Below, piece by piece: positions 10,554-24,039 of a stretch of DNA of 64,000 bases. Origin of the DNA: Epiperipatus broadwayi (Eukaryota; Onychophora; Udeonychophora; Euonychophora; Peripatidae); NCBI GenBank assembly GCA_028023455.1, contig JAQFVV010012423.1:10145158-10209157 (forward strand), in the 5' to 3' direction. The position numbers and the translations under genes are program-made. The first letter of the stretch is position 1. Each line of letters opens with the position of its first letter. The notes under the pieces are model-generated. The model was not told where the DNA came from and did not search any database. It was given only the letters and a program-made list of their open reading frames with translations.

Positions 10554-13190
10554 TATATATATATTATAAATATCAATAAATCTATCTATATTTGAAAATC
10601 ATTTGTTGTTATTAAAAAAATCTCTTTGATTTGATGTTTATATATGGAGTATTATTATTGTTTATGGTTATTAGTTATAGTTGTTTAGATTTATTATTTT
10701 ATTTATTTGTTGATAGTACATCACTGTGAATGTTTAATTATTATAGATAAATAAAAACATATAAATTGTTGATTATAAAAAAAGATTATTTTATTTGTAG
10801 TGATTATTAAAAAATGCAATATTATTATTTATGTATATATATATTTTTAAAGCTGTCAAATAAATTTTCAATTTAATATTTTTTTTATATATGATTGATA
10901 TTTTTATTTATTGAATGTTAATTGTTTAAAAAAAAACATATGTAACAATGGTTTTCAAAACTGCATTTGCTGGCTCACGTGGAACAACAGCAACAACAGA
11001 ATAACAAAAAAAGAAGCCATTATTATTAAGATAGTTATTTAAAAAAACTGAAGGATAAAAATTAGTTGTACTTTGTTTTTTTTTTTGGAATTGCCATTCT
11101 TGAGAATAATTGAATAAGATAAATTTCTGTAGTAAACACATAAACCATGACCGGCTAATATATATATATATATATCGCAGCCAGGGCTGCACAATTTCTT
11201 TTCATTTATTCCAAAGCAGTTTAAAAAGAAAAACTAAGCAAATTTCAACACATGAATTTCACCGCATCTGAAGCCAAAATTTGATATAGCTATCTGGAAT
11301 CTATAATGGTCAATCTAATAATAATTTGGAAGTAACTAATATTAGTTAGTATATTGGATTCAACATGTTAATTTTTTTTTTCAAGGAGAGAAACTTTAAA
11401 AAAAAATGAAATATATATATGCGTTTGGAAACCAATAATTTTCTCTAACGTGATATTTCTTCAATTTAACTTTGGATAGAATGCATTCTAATATTAAAGA
11501 AATATAAAGGAATAAAATAGCAAAACAAGTTGAACTTTGAAAGGTAGTAAATAACTTTATTAATATATATGTTTATATATACTTTTGAGATCGATATTCT
11601 TTTCTTTTTTTTTTTACTTTTTTTTTGATTATAAAAATAAAACATTTTTATAAATATCATTCTATTCAATTCAAGCATCTTGTTTTCTAAAAACAACAAA
11701 TGTTTAACAGGTATCAAAATTAACACTTAAGTAATTTAAAATCTTAAGGTATGGTGTATAAGTTTGGGTTGCATATGGGTTGTTATATGTATATTTTAAT
11801 AAGTGAAATTTATATTTGCAAATTTTATTATAAAAATTTTTTATTATTTATTTATCTATTTTCATTTTTTTTTAACTTCATATAATAATTCTTATGCAGA
11901 CCTAAACAATAATTTATATACTTGCTATATATAATATACTTTTATTTATTTTTTTAAATTTTGAATATTTGAAAAATATAAATATGGATTTGTGTTTATA
12001 TTAATACATACTTGTTGAGCACAAATATGTCTTTATCTATTTAATATATATACTTATTGCAAGTATATATGTATATTTTTTTTTTGTATTTGGGTTTGTA
12101 TTTAAAAACTATTTAATATACTGATACTACCTAAAATTAAACCATAATATAGAAATAAAGGATGTACTATTTGTTTTATAAGTAATGCCTTTGTGATTTA
12201 TTTGGAAGAGTATTAATATTTTATTCTTTTTTTTTTTTTTAGTGCCAGAGTCATTATGAAATTAATTGAATTCACAATTTAATGGAGAGTAACTTTGTAT
12301 TTCACTTATTATTTAGTCTTTAGGTCACTTACACACATTATTGTTCATTGATATGTTTAGATGTACATAAGTTTACTTATTGGATGTGTATATTGGATTC
12401 AATAAAATTCCCTTTGTTTCTAATATATATTTTGTTAGTTAGTCATATAAACCTTGAGAATAAATTATAATGATAGATCTCATTGCTCTGTATGATTTTG
12501 GATTTATTTCATGTATAGCTAGTTGGAAGGGCATATAAACAATTTATTTAAATATAACTGGGATAATTTTATCTTTCTTCATTTAAATTATACAATCTAT
12601 TATATTTGGCTTTTTCAACAATTGGATTTATTTAGATTGTTAAGATCTTTCTTTATGTGTATGATGTGCTATGTTTATATTATTTAAATTGGATGATAAA
12701 TATGTTCCATTACAATATATATATATATATTGTATAGGATAAAAAATCCATCCTTACTTTTTCAAGTTATAATATGGTTTTAAAAAAATGTCTTTGCTAT
12801 AGTTTTATTAAAGGATTTGTAAATAAGTTATTAGTGTATTGTTAGTAATTGTTTTGTTGTTATTTAGTTCAGGTTTATTTATTTTTTTATGATATCTGCT
12901 TTGTTTTGAAATAAATTATTATAATGGCAAAATATGTGTATATAATTATCAATGTATGTATAAAAAATAATCATTAGCAATAGTATTTAAATTGCTAAAT
13001 ATAAATATATTGTACCTTTATTTATTTATTTATTTTAAAAAATTAAAATAAATATTTATTTGGTTTGTAAGTTATCAACGTAAATCTTTCAATATAATAT
13101 ATATGTTTCTGTTTTTTTTAATTGAAATTATTTCTTATTTTTTATTTTAAAAAAGTTTAAATTGCAAACAAAAAAATGTTAAAAATTATT
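10554..13190. other. AT-rich stretch, no gene recognised
   Basis: Very AT-rich with homopolymer T and A runs and short TA tracts (10551, 11158, 12716). Open frames at 10926-11192 and 11466-11726 are I/Y/K-rich translations of simple sequence. No element ends or RNA genes seen. Confidence 0.55.
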
Positions 13191-13674
13191 TTTGAATCAG
13201 CACGTGATTTATGAAAGGCGGGAATCTTTGGCAGGTGATAGAAAATTAAAAGAAAGAAGACATTATTATTATCGTTCGTCATTGTTTTTCAAATTGCTCT
13301 TATAAATTTCATTAAAAAAATATTGGATTAAGGATTTCTACACAAAAACGATGTGCTAATTTACAACTTTATCATTTTGGGGCTTGACCTTTCGGCTTGT
13401 CTATTATTAACATCAGTGTAAACCTCAGGAAAACATAGGACTTCAAAAATAAACCGGTATTTTTCAAAAAGTTTAAAAAAATAGCTATTAGAATTTATTA
13501 ATGCATTCCATTATAATTTTCAAATTATTTAATGATTCGAGGATTATGTTAAATTTCATCGCGTATATAACAGAACATTCAAGAAATGGCTAAAAATAAT
13601 GGTTTTATAACAAGAAGTAAATCTCTTCATTTATAAGCAATATGTACATATTCATGTCTATCAAGCTATTTTAG

Positions 13675-13737
13675 GATGAAGAAAATAAAGTCAGTGCTGA
13701 AGATAACTTTCAATTATTAAACACTAGTGCAATTAAG
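13675..13737 (+). other. Candidate 63-nt exon with splice-like borders
   Basis: Preceded by ctattttag and followed by gtaaag, good matches to animal 3' and 5' splice sites. The enclosed 63 nt are open in one frame, giving 21 residues starting DEENKVSAEDNF. About 90 bp upstream is an ATG in good context (aagaaatgg, 13585), and the 400 bp before it keep several CpGs, as a promoter might. A second splice-bounded segment lies at 15684-15730. The phases of the two segments do not join cleanly, so this is only a weak hint of a gene. No homology recognised. Confidence 0.2.
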
Positions 13738-13749
13738 GTAAAGAAACAA

Positions 13750-16330
13750 ACTATATCTTTTTTATTTTTATGCAATATGTAATATATCTTTGTAAAGGAA
13801 TACATAATTGAAATGTTAACACTAGCTTACAACTTTTTTTTTTCGAATTTTAAAATTTTAAGAATAATGAAAGTCGATTTTAATATAAACGTTTGTATAT
13901 TTATTTTAAAGATATTTTGTAACTCAAACTATGCCAATATGTGTTATTATAAATATATAATTTTATTTATTTATTTTTTTTGCTTTTGACATTCAAGTAT
14001 AATAAATAATAAAATTCATTTGTCAATTTAAACTAGAATGCAATAAATTAAATTTAATACATATAAGAATTGTATAAGTGTACAGATTTGTAAAACTGTA
14101 TTTATAAATAATATCATTGTTTAATAATTATCTTAGTTCTTCAATTAGTATTTTAACAACCTGATTACATTTATTCATATCTATTAAACCTTATAATATT
14201 AAAACATTTAATATTTCATACGTGTGTGCATTATATATATTCGTGCCAATATTTCATATGCTAGTCATTATCTTTAATTATATGTAAGTCAGTTGATTTT
14301 TAAACCTATTTGTTGGTGAATACATTACTTATTATTTATTGAGGTTAAAAAGTTTTTTTTTATCTTGGTATTGTTAGTTGTAGAATAGCCTTAGTATATC
14401 AGGCCTTATTTAGTACAGTTAATATTGTTATTGGATAGAGTGGATAATTTTCCATTCTTATTAGTTATCCATCCATGAGTGATAGTGCTTATATTTCTAG
14501 TGATGGTGATCACATATTTCTAAATACCTAGTGTGTTGTATTTTGGTGAGCCTCTCCATATATATATATATATATATATATATTTAGTTTCCAACCAGTA
14601 ACCACCTAAACATTCACAGTAAATATAGCAACCAATATCTCTAACTGTTGTCAAGGCAACCTTCACACCTTTTAATAGCAAGAATATATATATATATATA
14701 TATATATATTTCTAATGCACTGAGACATAAAAGTCCAGGCATCTTCTTTTACCTCAAATGTAGGTGTTACTTTGGAAGCCACCATGCTTTTGATATTTAT
14801 GCTAGTTGCATTATAGAGTCCTCTTTTGATTTATCACTCATGAGATTTAATTTAAATTTTTCCACCACAGTAGGTGATGATGCTTGTATTTTAGTATGCA
14901 ATACCAAGATAAGTTTGTTTGAAGGATGTGATTCTTTTAGGATGTACTCAACTATATTAGTGCTTTAGATTATGGGAATGTCTGTGTTTTGTGTTATCAT
15001 GATTTTTAATCATTTTACAAACCAACCAACAATGTTTAGTAATTATAAATGTTTGAATTCATAAGCATATGGCCAGTTAGTATAATCCACACATGTTATG
15101 TATATGCTGTAGTCATCTAAAACTTTTTCAATGTAAATGTAAATTACTTAGTTATTTTTAAATGTTTACTTAGATGATTTACATTATATGGACAATGAAT
15201 TCATAACTTATATATGTATAAGTAACTTTTGATAAATGCCTTATTCATTGAATTCATTTATTATTTGCTAATTTAGTCATTTGCTATTTATAATTGATAT
15301 TTATTTAAAATAGTATTTAAAAGAAATGTATTAAAGAAGTACATATATAATTTAGATTATTGATACAACAAGATATCTCCAATTTGTTTATTGATTTGTA
15401 TATTTATCCAATTTCATAACATCTTATACAGTTCTTATGTAAGTATAAATTATAAATTATCAGTGTTATGGTTAAACTCTATACTTAATTTACAAAGAAA
15501 AAACTTAAGTATTTGCAAAGTGAAACTATTCTCATGTTTCCTCAAATATGTATATATGCATATGTATGCTGTTATAAATATAAAGTTGCAATGTTAAAAT
15601 AAAGCTATATCAGTTATTTTATATAAAAGAATGATTTTGAGTTTTATTTGAGATTTATTAATTTTCTTTTTCTCTATTTTTAGTACATCAGTTCTACCAG
15701 CTTGTCAATGTGGAAGTATTAAAAAAATTGGTAATGTCAATTGAATAAATATATTTTGGATTTAATAAAATTCCTTTTGTTCTGAAATGTATTTAGTATA
15801 TAATTAAACATAAGTTAAATTAGCCCTGAGACCTAATTAGCAAAATATATTTTAGTCAATGCTCAAGATTATTAAGTTTGTGATATAGTTAGCCATGGTA
15901 ATATTATAGTTTGATATATTTATTTTGAAGTAATTTATTTTGTTTTAACTTGATATATGTACACAAATGCTATTAAATAGGTATTGCATTTATTATCTTC
16001 ATATTATTTCTTCTTGCATAGTATACGCATTTTATTATAATGACAAGTTACTATGAAACTTGGTTAATTTATGAGTGCCCCATAGATATATCTTATTTAA
16101 ATCTTTTCTTATTTCTAATATAATCTATCCATTATAAATACTGCTCAATAATTTAGGCCATATCATCTTTTACTATGGTATATATGACATGCTACATTGA
16201 TTACCAATGTTTAAATTCCTTTTTCTTCATTTATATTAATTTACTATATTTTCCATTTACAATTGTCATCAAATCATATGATTACGTGTATATAAATGTG
16301 ATATGTCTTAACCATGTACTATTACAATAT
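13750..16330. other. AT-rich stretch, weak exon-like segment only
   Basis: Mostly AT-rich spacer with TA tracts at about 14559-14583 and 14684-14710. A 47-nt segment at 15684-15730 sits between a pyrimidine-rich tract ending ttttag and gtaatg. It is open in one frame (HQFYQLVNVEVLKKL) but does not match the phase of the candidate exon at 13675-13737. Nothing else supported. Confidence 0.4.
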
Positions 16331-16332
16331 AT

Positions 16333-16410
16333 GTTATATATAGAGTAAGTTAAAAACAAACTCTTATGAAGCTTCATAAGAGTTTGTTTTTAACTTACTC
16401 TATATATAAC
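16333..16410. repeat. Perfect 78-bp palindrome (39-bp arms)
   Basis: The arms are exact reverse complements with no loop, centred on aagctt at 16369-16374. The sequence on its right side (taacatttgtaaat, then ttaggtcatctgactt, to about 16450) matches the ends of the hammerhead-bearing fold-back at 63.1-64 kb. The palindrome is therefore probably a rearranged end-to-end remnant of that family. Confidence 0.92.
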
Positions 16411-16530
16411 ATTTGTAAATCGGAGCTTTATTAAAATTAGGTCATCTGACTTGATTTTTTTATCAATATTACAATATATATATATATATAACCAAACCTG
16501 CCTAACACTATACTAGCAAAAATAAAAATA

Positions 16531-17780
16531 AAAATGGAAAACCATATAACAATACAATACTAGAATAAATTCAAAAATTTTACCAAAATTCTTTCACAAC
16601 CATGGTTTCATCTACTACAAATAGACCTTCTCAAGTGAAAATCAAACTATAAGAAATAACAAATATATACACACAATCAAACCTTCCCATAATTCATTTC
16701 AAACTCCACCTTCCCTTAATATCAAAAGAAGTCTTCATAAGATTGATAGCCTCAGAATCAAGAAGATTTATCATCAAAGTCTCCTTTATTTTTCTTTTTA
16801 ACTCATTCTTTTCATAAAAAATAACTGAAGCATTGTCAAATAATATTGTATGACCTGTATTCAATTCATGAATATATAAAGCTGAGTTAAGATACCTATG
16901 TTTAACTCTACTTATATGAACCTTAATCCTTTCATTAAGACTAAACTTACTCTGGCCTACATAAAAAATGTCTTTGTTGAATTTTTGTTGTAGGAATAGA
17001 AGGCTTAATAATTTTAATAATAATGCTGATATTCAAAGAAGTCAATTTGCAGCTGAATATGTAGAATTGGGTTATAGTCATGATTTTACTAAAAAAGTTG
17101 TATTTAATAATAAGGTTTATAGTCATGATTGTGATGGTAAGAATGTTGTTGGTAAGGATAATGATTATATGTCGTTACCATTTAAGGCTTCAATTTATAA
17201 TTTGGTTTATAAAAATAGTCATTTGTTGGGTGGAAGGAAGGTTGCATGGAAGAAGGGTTCTGATTTGAATTCATTACTTAATGATTCTAAACAGTCTATT
17301 GATAGTAGGTCTATTCCTGGTATTGTTTATAAGATTCCATGCAGTTGTGGTAAGTTTTATGTAGGCCAGAGTAAGTTTAGTCTTAATGAAAGGATTAAGG
17401 TTCATATAAGTAGAGTTAAACATAGGTATCTTAACTCAGCTTTATATATTCATGAATTGAATACAGGTCATACAATATTATTTGACAATAGTTATTTTTT
17501 ATAAAAAGAATGAGTTAAAAAGAAGATTAAAGGAGACTTTGATGATAAATCTTCTTGATTCTGATGCTATCAATCTTATGAAGACTTCTTTTGATATTAA
17601 GGGAAGGTGGAGTTTGAAATGAATTATGGGAAGGTTTGATTGTGTGTATATATTTGTTATTTCTTATAGTTTGATTTTCACTTGAGAAGGTCTAAGTGTA
17701 GTAGATGAAACCATGGTTGTGAAAGGATTTTGGTAAAAATTTTGAATTTATTCTAGTATTGTTATATGGTTTTTCATATA
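16531..17780. mobile_element. Penelope-like element family 1: inverted pair of 3' ends
   Basis: The plus-strand copy (about 16964-17780) encodes a GIY-YIG endonuclease. Its last about 430 bp (17353-17780) are present again as a reverse complement at about 16531-16966, directly abutting its truncated 5' end. The head-to-head arrangement of a longer and a shorter 5'-truncated copy is a known structural habit of Penelope-like elements. No reverse transcriptase remains. Both copies keep a structured motif (cttgagaagg, a stem, then gaaaccatgg; 17681-17717 on plus and 16601-16635 on minus) resembling a degenerate hammerhead core. The insertion lies between (TA)n tracts and no TSD was resolved. Confidence 0.85.
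16968..17504 (+). pseudogene. PLE GIY-YIG endonuclease domain (5'-truncated)
   Basis: Encodes up to 178 residues. The C-terminal half contains GIVYKIPCSCGKFYVGQS followed by LNERIKVH and further along HELNTGH, the pattern of PLE GIY-YIG endonucleases, including the Cys-x-Cys insert in the first strand. In complete PLEs this domain follows the reverse transcriptase, nicks target DNA and primes reverse transcription. Here the RT is missing, so the ATG is not the original start. The frame ends early at 17504. Compared with the inverted partial copy (about 16815-16850), a few bases are missing near 17488, and the expected C-terminal segment continues in another frame to about 17621. The protein is non-functional as an element but still recognisable. 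Confidence 0.85.
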
Positions 17781-17794
17781 TATATATATATTAA

Positions 17795-17905
17795 ACAGGA
17801 CTTGAACTCAGACTTTCAAGATTTCTACAGTTATTCACACCATCTTATACAACTGATACACATGACCACATACATGTTAAAAAGATAAATGATCTCCAAT
17901 ATTAT
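17795..17905 (-). repeat. tRNA-derived SINE-like unit (minus)
   Basis: Read on the minus strand, it ends with a B-box-like ctgagttcaagtcc and has upstream words (catgtggtcatgtgtatcag, then tgtataagat) that match two copies in an inverted pair at 57.3-57.7 kb. Family membership is supported by three copies; the tRNA origin is inferred from the box B match. Confidence 0.5.
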
Positions 17906-18049
17906 ATTAAATTTGTAGACAATATACATATATATATATATATATATATAATAGAATATCGTTAGTGCTTTAATATATATAATATTCAAGATTACAAGTC
18001 ATATCAGTGTATAATAAATATTTTAAAATACTCTCTAACTACCAATAAT

Positions 18050-18285
18050 TAAAAAGAATAGAGTAGCTATCTGTTCTTGTGTCTCATTCATTAATATAGA
18101 GACATACCTAAAATACTTTAATTAGAAAGATTAAATATTTAAATCAATCATACAATGTATCTAAATATATTTTAAATTGATTTCTTTCAATAGTTAACAA
18201 GCCTGAGAGTTTCTCAATTTAAACACTGTCAAGTCTCTATATTAATAAATGAGGCATGAGAATATACAGCTACTCCTTTCTTGTT
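18050..18285. repeat. Short fold-back repeat
   Basis: A left arm (gagtagctatctgttcttg through attcattaatatagagac) and a right arm (gtctctatattaataaatgagg through acagctactcctttcttg) are imperfect inverted repeats of about 50 bp around a spacer of about 120 bp. No coding capacity. Confidence 0.7.
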
Positions 18286-18289
18286 AATT

Positions 18290-20010
18290 ATTACCTTTTG
18301 CTAGGTTACAAAATATTTTTACATGCTTATTGTTGAATAATATGAATCTTCAATTGGAATATTATGTACATATAACAACAATAAAAAATAAATGTAATAG
18401 TTAATTATCATTATATTATTTTTATTGTTATAATATTTTTTAATTAGCAAACATTTTATTTGTATTATATGTATCAAATACAACATTAAAGTACTATTTG
18501 CATAACAAAACCAATCAAATATACCACCTAATTTTAAACTCATAAACAAAAAATGAGCAATATATATATATTGTAAACTACAGCATTAAAATAAAGTGCA
18601 TATTGGGGTATAGTTTAATTTGAACAAAAATTATTCTGTAATTTCTTATAGAAATGTCAATTCGGCATTATAACTTTTTTATTTGTTGTATGGTGAATTA
18701 TAGTGGTTTTCAAGGTTATCAAAAAAAATTAAGTTGATTCTAATGGAAGGATAATAATATCACGATGATTTAAATGTCTATTCTTATATTTATTATTGTT
18801 TTAATTTAACCCTATTTAATAAAAAGTCTGACTCATTTTTCCGTTGCTACTTAAATTATGACTTTAAAATTAGGTGAAATGTTTGATTTGCTGTTGTTTT
18901 GTAATTTATATATATACTTAATCTTATAATTGAATATATATAAATAATTTTAATATATTAAAATTTAATATATTATAATTAAATATTTAATATATTTTCT
19001 TATAACTGAATATTTAATATATATATATAATTTCTCTATTAGGCTTATCTTCGGAAGTATCACGTTCATTGCTATAGCACAATTATATTTCTTTTTATCA
19101 AAATATAATATAATATTTAAAAATTGATTTTTTTTTAAATATTGAGTTTCTAAGAAGTTTAAAGCAGATGCATATAACTCTGTTTGTAGTAAAGAAATAT
19201 TTTCTGTTTACATTATTAAAATAAACATTTCTTTTATTTGAGAAGTGCATCGACTCGTCAAACTAAGAATGTTTGAGATTACCAGTGAAATAGAAAATAT
19301 TTTTATCGTGCATAATACGTTATGAAGCTGATTTAGTTATAATATTTAATTATAATGTGTGCTGTTAAAATTTATATCTTAAATATATAAAATTGTAAAA
19401 CATTTATTAATACAAAAGCTGTTATTGTTATTCTACTATTCGCTAGAATATTTAAAAAAGATAGATTCTATCTGATAAGTATATACGTCATATATATGTA
19501 GTATGAAACATTTTTTTTTATAGTGGATGATATTCAATGATATTTAAATTAAATATGCAAGAAATCACCCAAAATTTATTTTTATAATTACGTAAAGTCA
19601 CTAGGAAAATAATTTTTAATTACATAGCATAGGCTTTATTGTTAAGCTGGTTCAGATACATATTTAATTATGTGTGTTTACAAATTCCTGCTTTAAATAA
19701 ATAGATCATAAAACATTATAAGTTGCTATAATTTTTCTACAATAATTAGAGATGTCAAAATCTCTAGTTTACTTGAAGAAAATAAGTTTTATCTAAAATA
19801 TTTATATGTAGAGAGAAAGATTAGTTTGCTTTTTACTGGTGAATAGCATTTATCAATATTAAAGTTATGTCCAGAGAGCAATGAATTTTTTCAAATTATG
19901 TATGTGTATATACATAAATTTAAAAAGCATAAAACTGGATGAAATCTGTATAGTAACAGAATATAACCATTCATAGCAGTTGGTTGTATGTGGGTATATA
20001 TATAATAATA
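18290..20010. other. AT-rich stretch, no gene recognised
   Basis: AT-rich throughout, with slightly more CpG between 18.65 and 19.65 kb. The 76-residue minus frame at 18319-18549 is dominated by Y, N, I and L and is treated as chance. No RNA gene, repeat boundary or splice signal convincing enough to list. Confidence 0.5.
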
Positions 20011-20011
20011 A

Positions 20012-20840
20012 ATAGAAATGAAAAGATAATATTCATTAAATAGAGAGAGAAACTTTAACCATTGCTGTTAACAAAAAATTCTCAATTACTACTAATTGAC
20101 AATTCCTGTAATTAAGCAAGTTTTATTTATAAACCTATAATAACTCTTTTGCTTGAGGATCTTTTGCTGAAGTAAAAGGGATTCTCTTTTACTTCAAACC
20201 CAAGTTCTTATATGGATTTAAACCAAAAAGCTATTTTTATAAGTGTGAGAATATGAAAAAATAGCATCTTTCTTCACTGCAAATAATATTTTTAACTTCT
20301 CCAGAGAATTATATATGTTGAATTAAATGTTACTATGAATTTATGTTATAATAATTAATAGAAATGAGATAATATCCATTAATTAAATAGAGAGAAACTT
20401 TAACATTCTTAATTATTACTAATTGATAATTCCTGATGCTAAGCAAGTTTTACTCATAAATTTATAATACCTCTTTTGTTGGGGGTTGTTGCTGATATAA
20501 AAAGACTCCTCTTTTACTTCAAACCCATGTTCTTATATGGATTTACACCCAGAAAGCTATTTTTATGAGTGTGAGAATGTGAAAGAATAGCATCTTTCAC
20601 ACACCTATAAAAATAGCTTTCTGGGTTTAAATCCATATACGATGTTGGGTTTAAAGTAAAAGAGAACTCATTTTACTTCAACAAAAGATCCCTAACAAAA
20701 GAGCTATTATAGGTTTATGAGTAAAACTTGCTTAGCCTTAGGAATTGTCAAATAGTAGTCATTGTGAATTTCTTGGTAACAGTAAAGGTTAAAGTTTCTA
20801 GATATTATCTTTTCATTTCTATTAATTATTATAATATCAG
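20012..20840. repeat. Three-arm fold-back repeat of about 0.8 kb
   Basis: A module of about 270 bp starting aatagaaatga is present at about 20012-20280. It is repeated in direct orientation at about 20358-20600 and then in inverted orientation to about 20838 (ending cttttcatttctatt). Shared landmarks are tagagagaaactttaac, actaattga and gctattttta. A hairpin, gaagtaaaag / cttttacttc, lies at about 20169-20196. The direct-plus-inverted layout matches that of the hammerhead-bearing elements, but I found no hammerhead core here. Confidence 0.75.
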
Positions 20841-23390
20841 TCCATAGAAATATTTAATTCAATATATATATATAATCAACTAAATCTTTCAGATTTATGA
20901 TGCCCTTTAACAAATTTTTAACAAATATTAATCTAAGACTCACTATATATATTGTAGATATATGACTCATTTCACATACATACATATTATTTAATTAAAA
21001 AAAAATTTCTTTTATGTATATAGATTTATGTGTATGTATATTATATGTGTAATATATAGGTGATAAATTAATAAGTGGTGAATGAATATAATGTTGTAAG
21101 AAATTATATTTTAATGTTATTTTTCTTATTAAATAATTAATATATTCAGTTATTTAGTTTTATTTTTGGTTAAAATAAAGCATATCAGAAAGAAAGTGTC
21201 AAATAAAGTGATCTAGATAAGAGATTGAGATTTGAAAATGTACACATGCAAAGGAGTGTGAAAGAATGGGAACGTCTGTTTAAACATAAAACGTTTTTAA
21301 CACCTATTTGTAATGACTATAGATTGCCAGCTTTATTGTTTGTTATTTGTATCTAAGGTTATTTTTATAAAGGGGTTGCTTTGATGTAATAAAGCGTGAT
21401 TATTAATTTTCTTGTAAAATCGCGATAGTACATCAACTTGTCAAACTCTGATTTTTCGTCTTTTATCTCAAGATAAGATATGCAGGTGGTCAGTTTCTTT
21501 TGACCAAAGATTGGCAATATAAATGATTGAAACAATGTTTAAAGGAAACTCAGTATGATTATTTTAGAGAGATAGACAGTGACTCAGTATCATTATTATT
21601 AAGGAGAGATGTAATTATTAAACAGAGATGTAACTCTCCCTCAATTTTTTCCTCGTTATTAATGTTGAAAAGGAAAAAAAAAGGAAAGTAGGCGATTTGA
21701 TTTTTTTTTTACTCTTTAAAAAATTGAACAAGGGAAAAGAAGGAAAAGACTCTTGTATAAAGTCAAAATAGACGAAGATGTGCGGATATACAAGTAATCT
21801 CCAGAAATATTAATATTGAAAAAAGAGGGAAAATGGAACAAAATTGAATTTATAAGAAGAAGTTATTGACAATTCTATGAAATGAGATTAACATATTTTT
21901 CTGAGTATAATACCATGACTCTGCATTGCTAAACCATTTTTTCTGCTTCCTGATTAATACAGAATGAGTTAAAATCACTAATCTACTGTGGACTCATATA
22001 CCAATCAAATAAAAACCAACAAAATGAAAGAGTTTGAAGCCAACCACACAAGCTATATGAAATGCTTCTTTTCTGGCTCCTGGTCTATTCTAGGCTCATT
22101 ACCTTTGGATGGATGGAGAAGAGGAAGGAAGAGGAAGAGAAAATGTATAAGTCCATATATAGCCAAGTTTGAAGCCACGAATCAAATTTTTGTTAAAGTT
22201 TACCTCAGTCATCTAAAGTGTCTACAGCGATTATTTTTTTAAAATGGGAGAGACAAGCAAATCCACCAGTACATACTTATTAAAAAGTATTTATAATAGC
22301 TCTTTCTTAAAATGGTAGAAGGAAGCCAATCAACAATAAATAATTTTAGAATTAAAGAAACAAGCAGGTCAATTGATTCATGTTTATCTTAACAGTATCT
22401 GCAATAACTTTCTTTTTTTTATGGAGCAAAGACAAGCAGTCTGAAAATTCAAACTCAGGACATTTATAAGAAGTAAAAGTGATCGGGTAACTATGAACCT
22501 TCTTTAACAGATTTTTATTCTTACTTATTAAAAGTAAACCTTAATTTACTGGTCAAAGCAATTTTCTTTTTTGATACAGAAACATTAAAGACTTGTTTAT
22601 CTATAGTTATTTGCAATATCTCACAACATAGCACAAACATAGTTTAAATCTTTAAACTTAAATTTTTCATTATTTTTTTTATTATTTTTTTTTATCATAT
22701 ATTGTAATGTTGAAATGTTGTTGTTTTTTTTAATTGTTCTTCAGTTGTTAATGATAATGAGCAACTTATAAATATATGCATTTATAATGTTTTTCTTTTA
22801 TTTTTATTTTATCTTGTTGCATATTAAAATTAATATCCTGTATTTATTTTCTTTTGCTAAAAGGTTGCAAAAATATTTTGTATATGTAATTTGTGGGTAT
22901 ACCTTTTAAACATATATGTTAACATTACCGAATGTGTGCATGTGTAACTGCTTATACAAACATGTCAAGGAATAGGTTATATGTAAATAGTTTAAATATG
23001 AGAAATTATAAAGCACAGGATACATATGAAATTTATTTTATGATATAATAAGTTAGGAAAGACTTAAGTAAGCATTCCATAAAATGTATTTTTTTTTAAG
23101 CCAGCTTATTTTAAAATATCCAGAAATGACAAACCTATATATTAAGTTTATTTGCTTGTGCTTATATAAATTTTTATATTAATTTTTGTATTGAATTAAT
23201 GTAATAATAAGCTATTTATTTAATTATTGATTTGATTTTAAAGAAAGAAAGAAAGAGTAATAGTATTAATAAAATATAATTATATATATATATCTTAATT
23301 GGTTTTCCGAGTTCTTATTAAAAAAAAATATTGTTGTGTTTTTCTTGTCTTGATTCTATCATTTTAATTCATCATCATTGCTTGCAGTTA
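20841..23390. other. AT-rich stretch, no gene recognised
   Basis: No convincing gene. Around 21.9-22.5 kb the sequence is less AT-rich and contains several related short words (gaagccaac, gaagccacg, gaagccaat, gacaagca), suggesting a decayed minisatellite-like array. The 84-residue frame at 21988-22242 begins at GTG and shows no family resemblance. Confidence 0.45.
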
Positions 23391-24039
23391 TTAGGTATTA
23401 TCATTCGTAAATATTGAGCAATCACTTGCAAATATTAAGCGCTCGCAAAAGGTTAAGTAAACTAGAATGTTGATTTACATTTAGGTATTTAGGGATTATG
23501 CTTGATAATAACTAAATTTTAGTAATTATAGTTCAACAATAGAAAGCTAAAATTATGTGGTGTCCATGAGTTTTGATCATCCTTATCAAAGATGGATATC
23601 GTGTTATTGGTTAAAATGTTTCAAATAATACTATATAAGAGTTATGATTGCCATCATCATCATTAATAAATTATAATCACTCAATCTAACGGTTAACAGA
23701 ATTAATATATTTTAATAAATAGGGGTTTATGGAAAGTTGAATATTATGCAAAGAGATTCATGATGATCATTCATCATCACTAGTATTGTTAAATCCTAGT
23801 TTTAACTATTAAAGTATTTTAGTAAATAAACATAAACTTCTAAATGCTAGTGAATGTAATATTTAAATCTTAGTTTGAAATAGGATAATTTTAATAGATG
23901 CCTATAGGTTTATAAAGATAAATTTATTGTTGTGAGTTTATCATAATAAGCTATGGCTGGTATCATCATTATCACTATTATTATCATTATTATTATGATA
24001 TCACTATTATTATCATTCATCATTATTATCATCATCATT
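23391..24039. repeat. ATC/ATT trinucleotide-rich region
   Basis: Repeated runs of tcatcatca and tattattatc (for example 23655-23667 and 23960-24048) separate AT-rich spacers with short recurring words. It leads directly into the dispersed repeat copy at 24040. Confidence 0.6.

Noticed and set aside
20155-20205. Hammerhead in the 20-kb fold-back
   Set aside because: ctgaagt followed by a stem and caaac looks similar, but the hairpin consumes the core bases and no GAAAC or NUH triplet is in place.
21988-22242. 84-residue frame
   Set aside because: Begins at GTG, shows no family resemblance and overlaps repeated short words; treated as chance.
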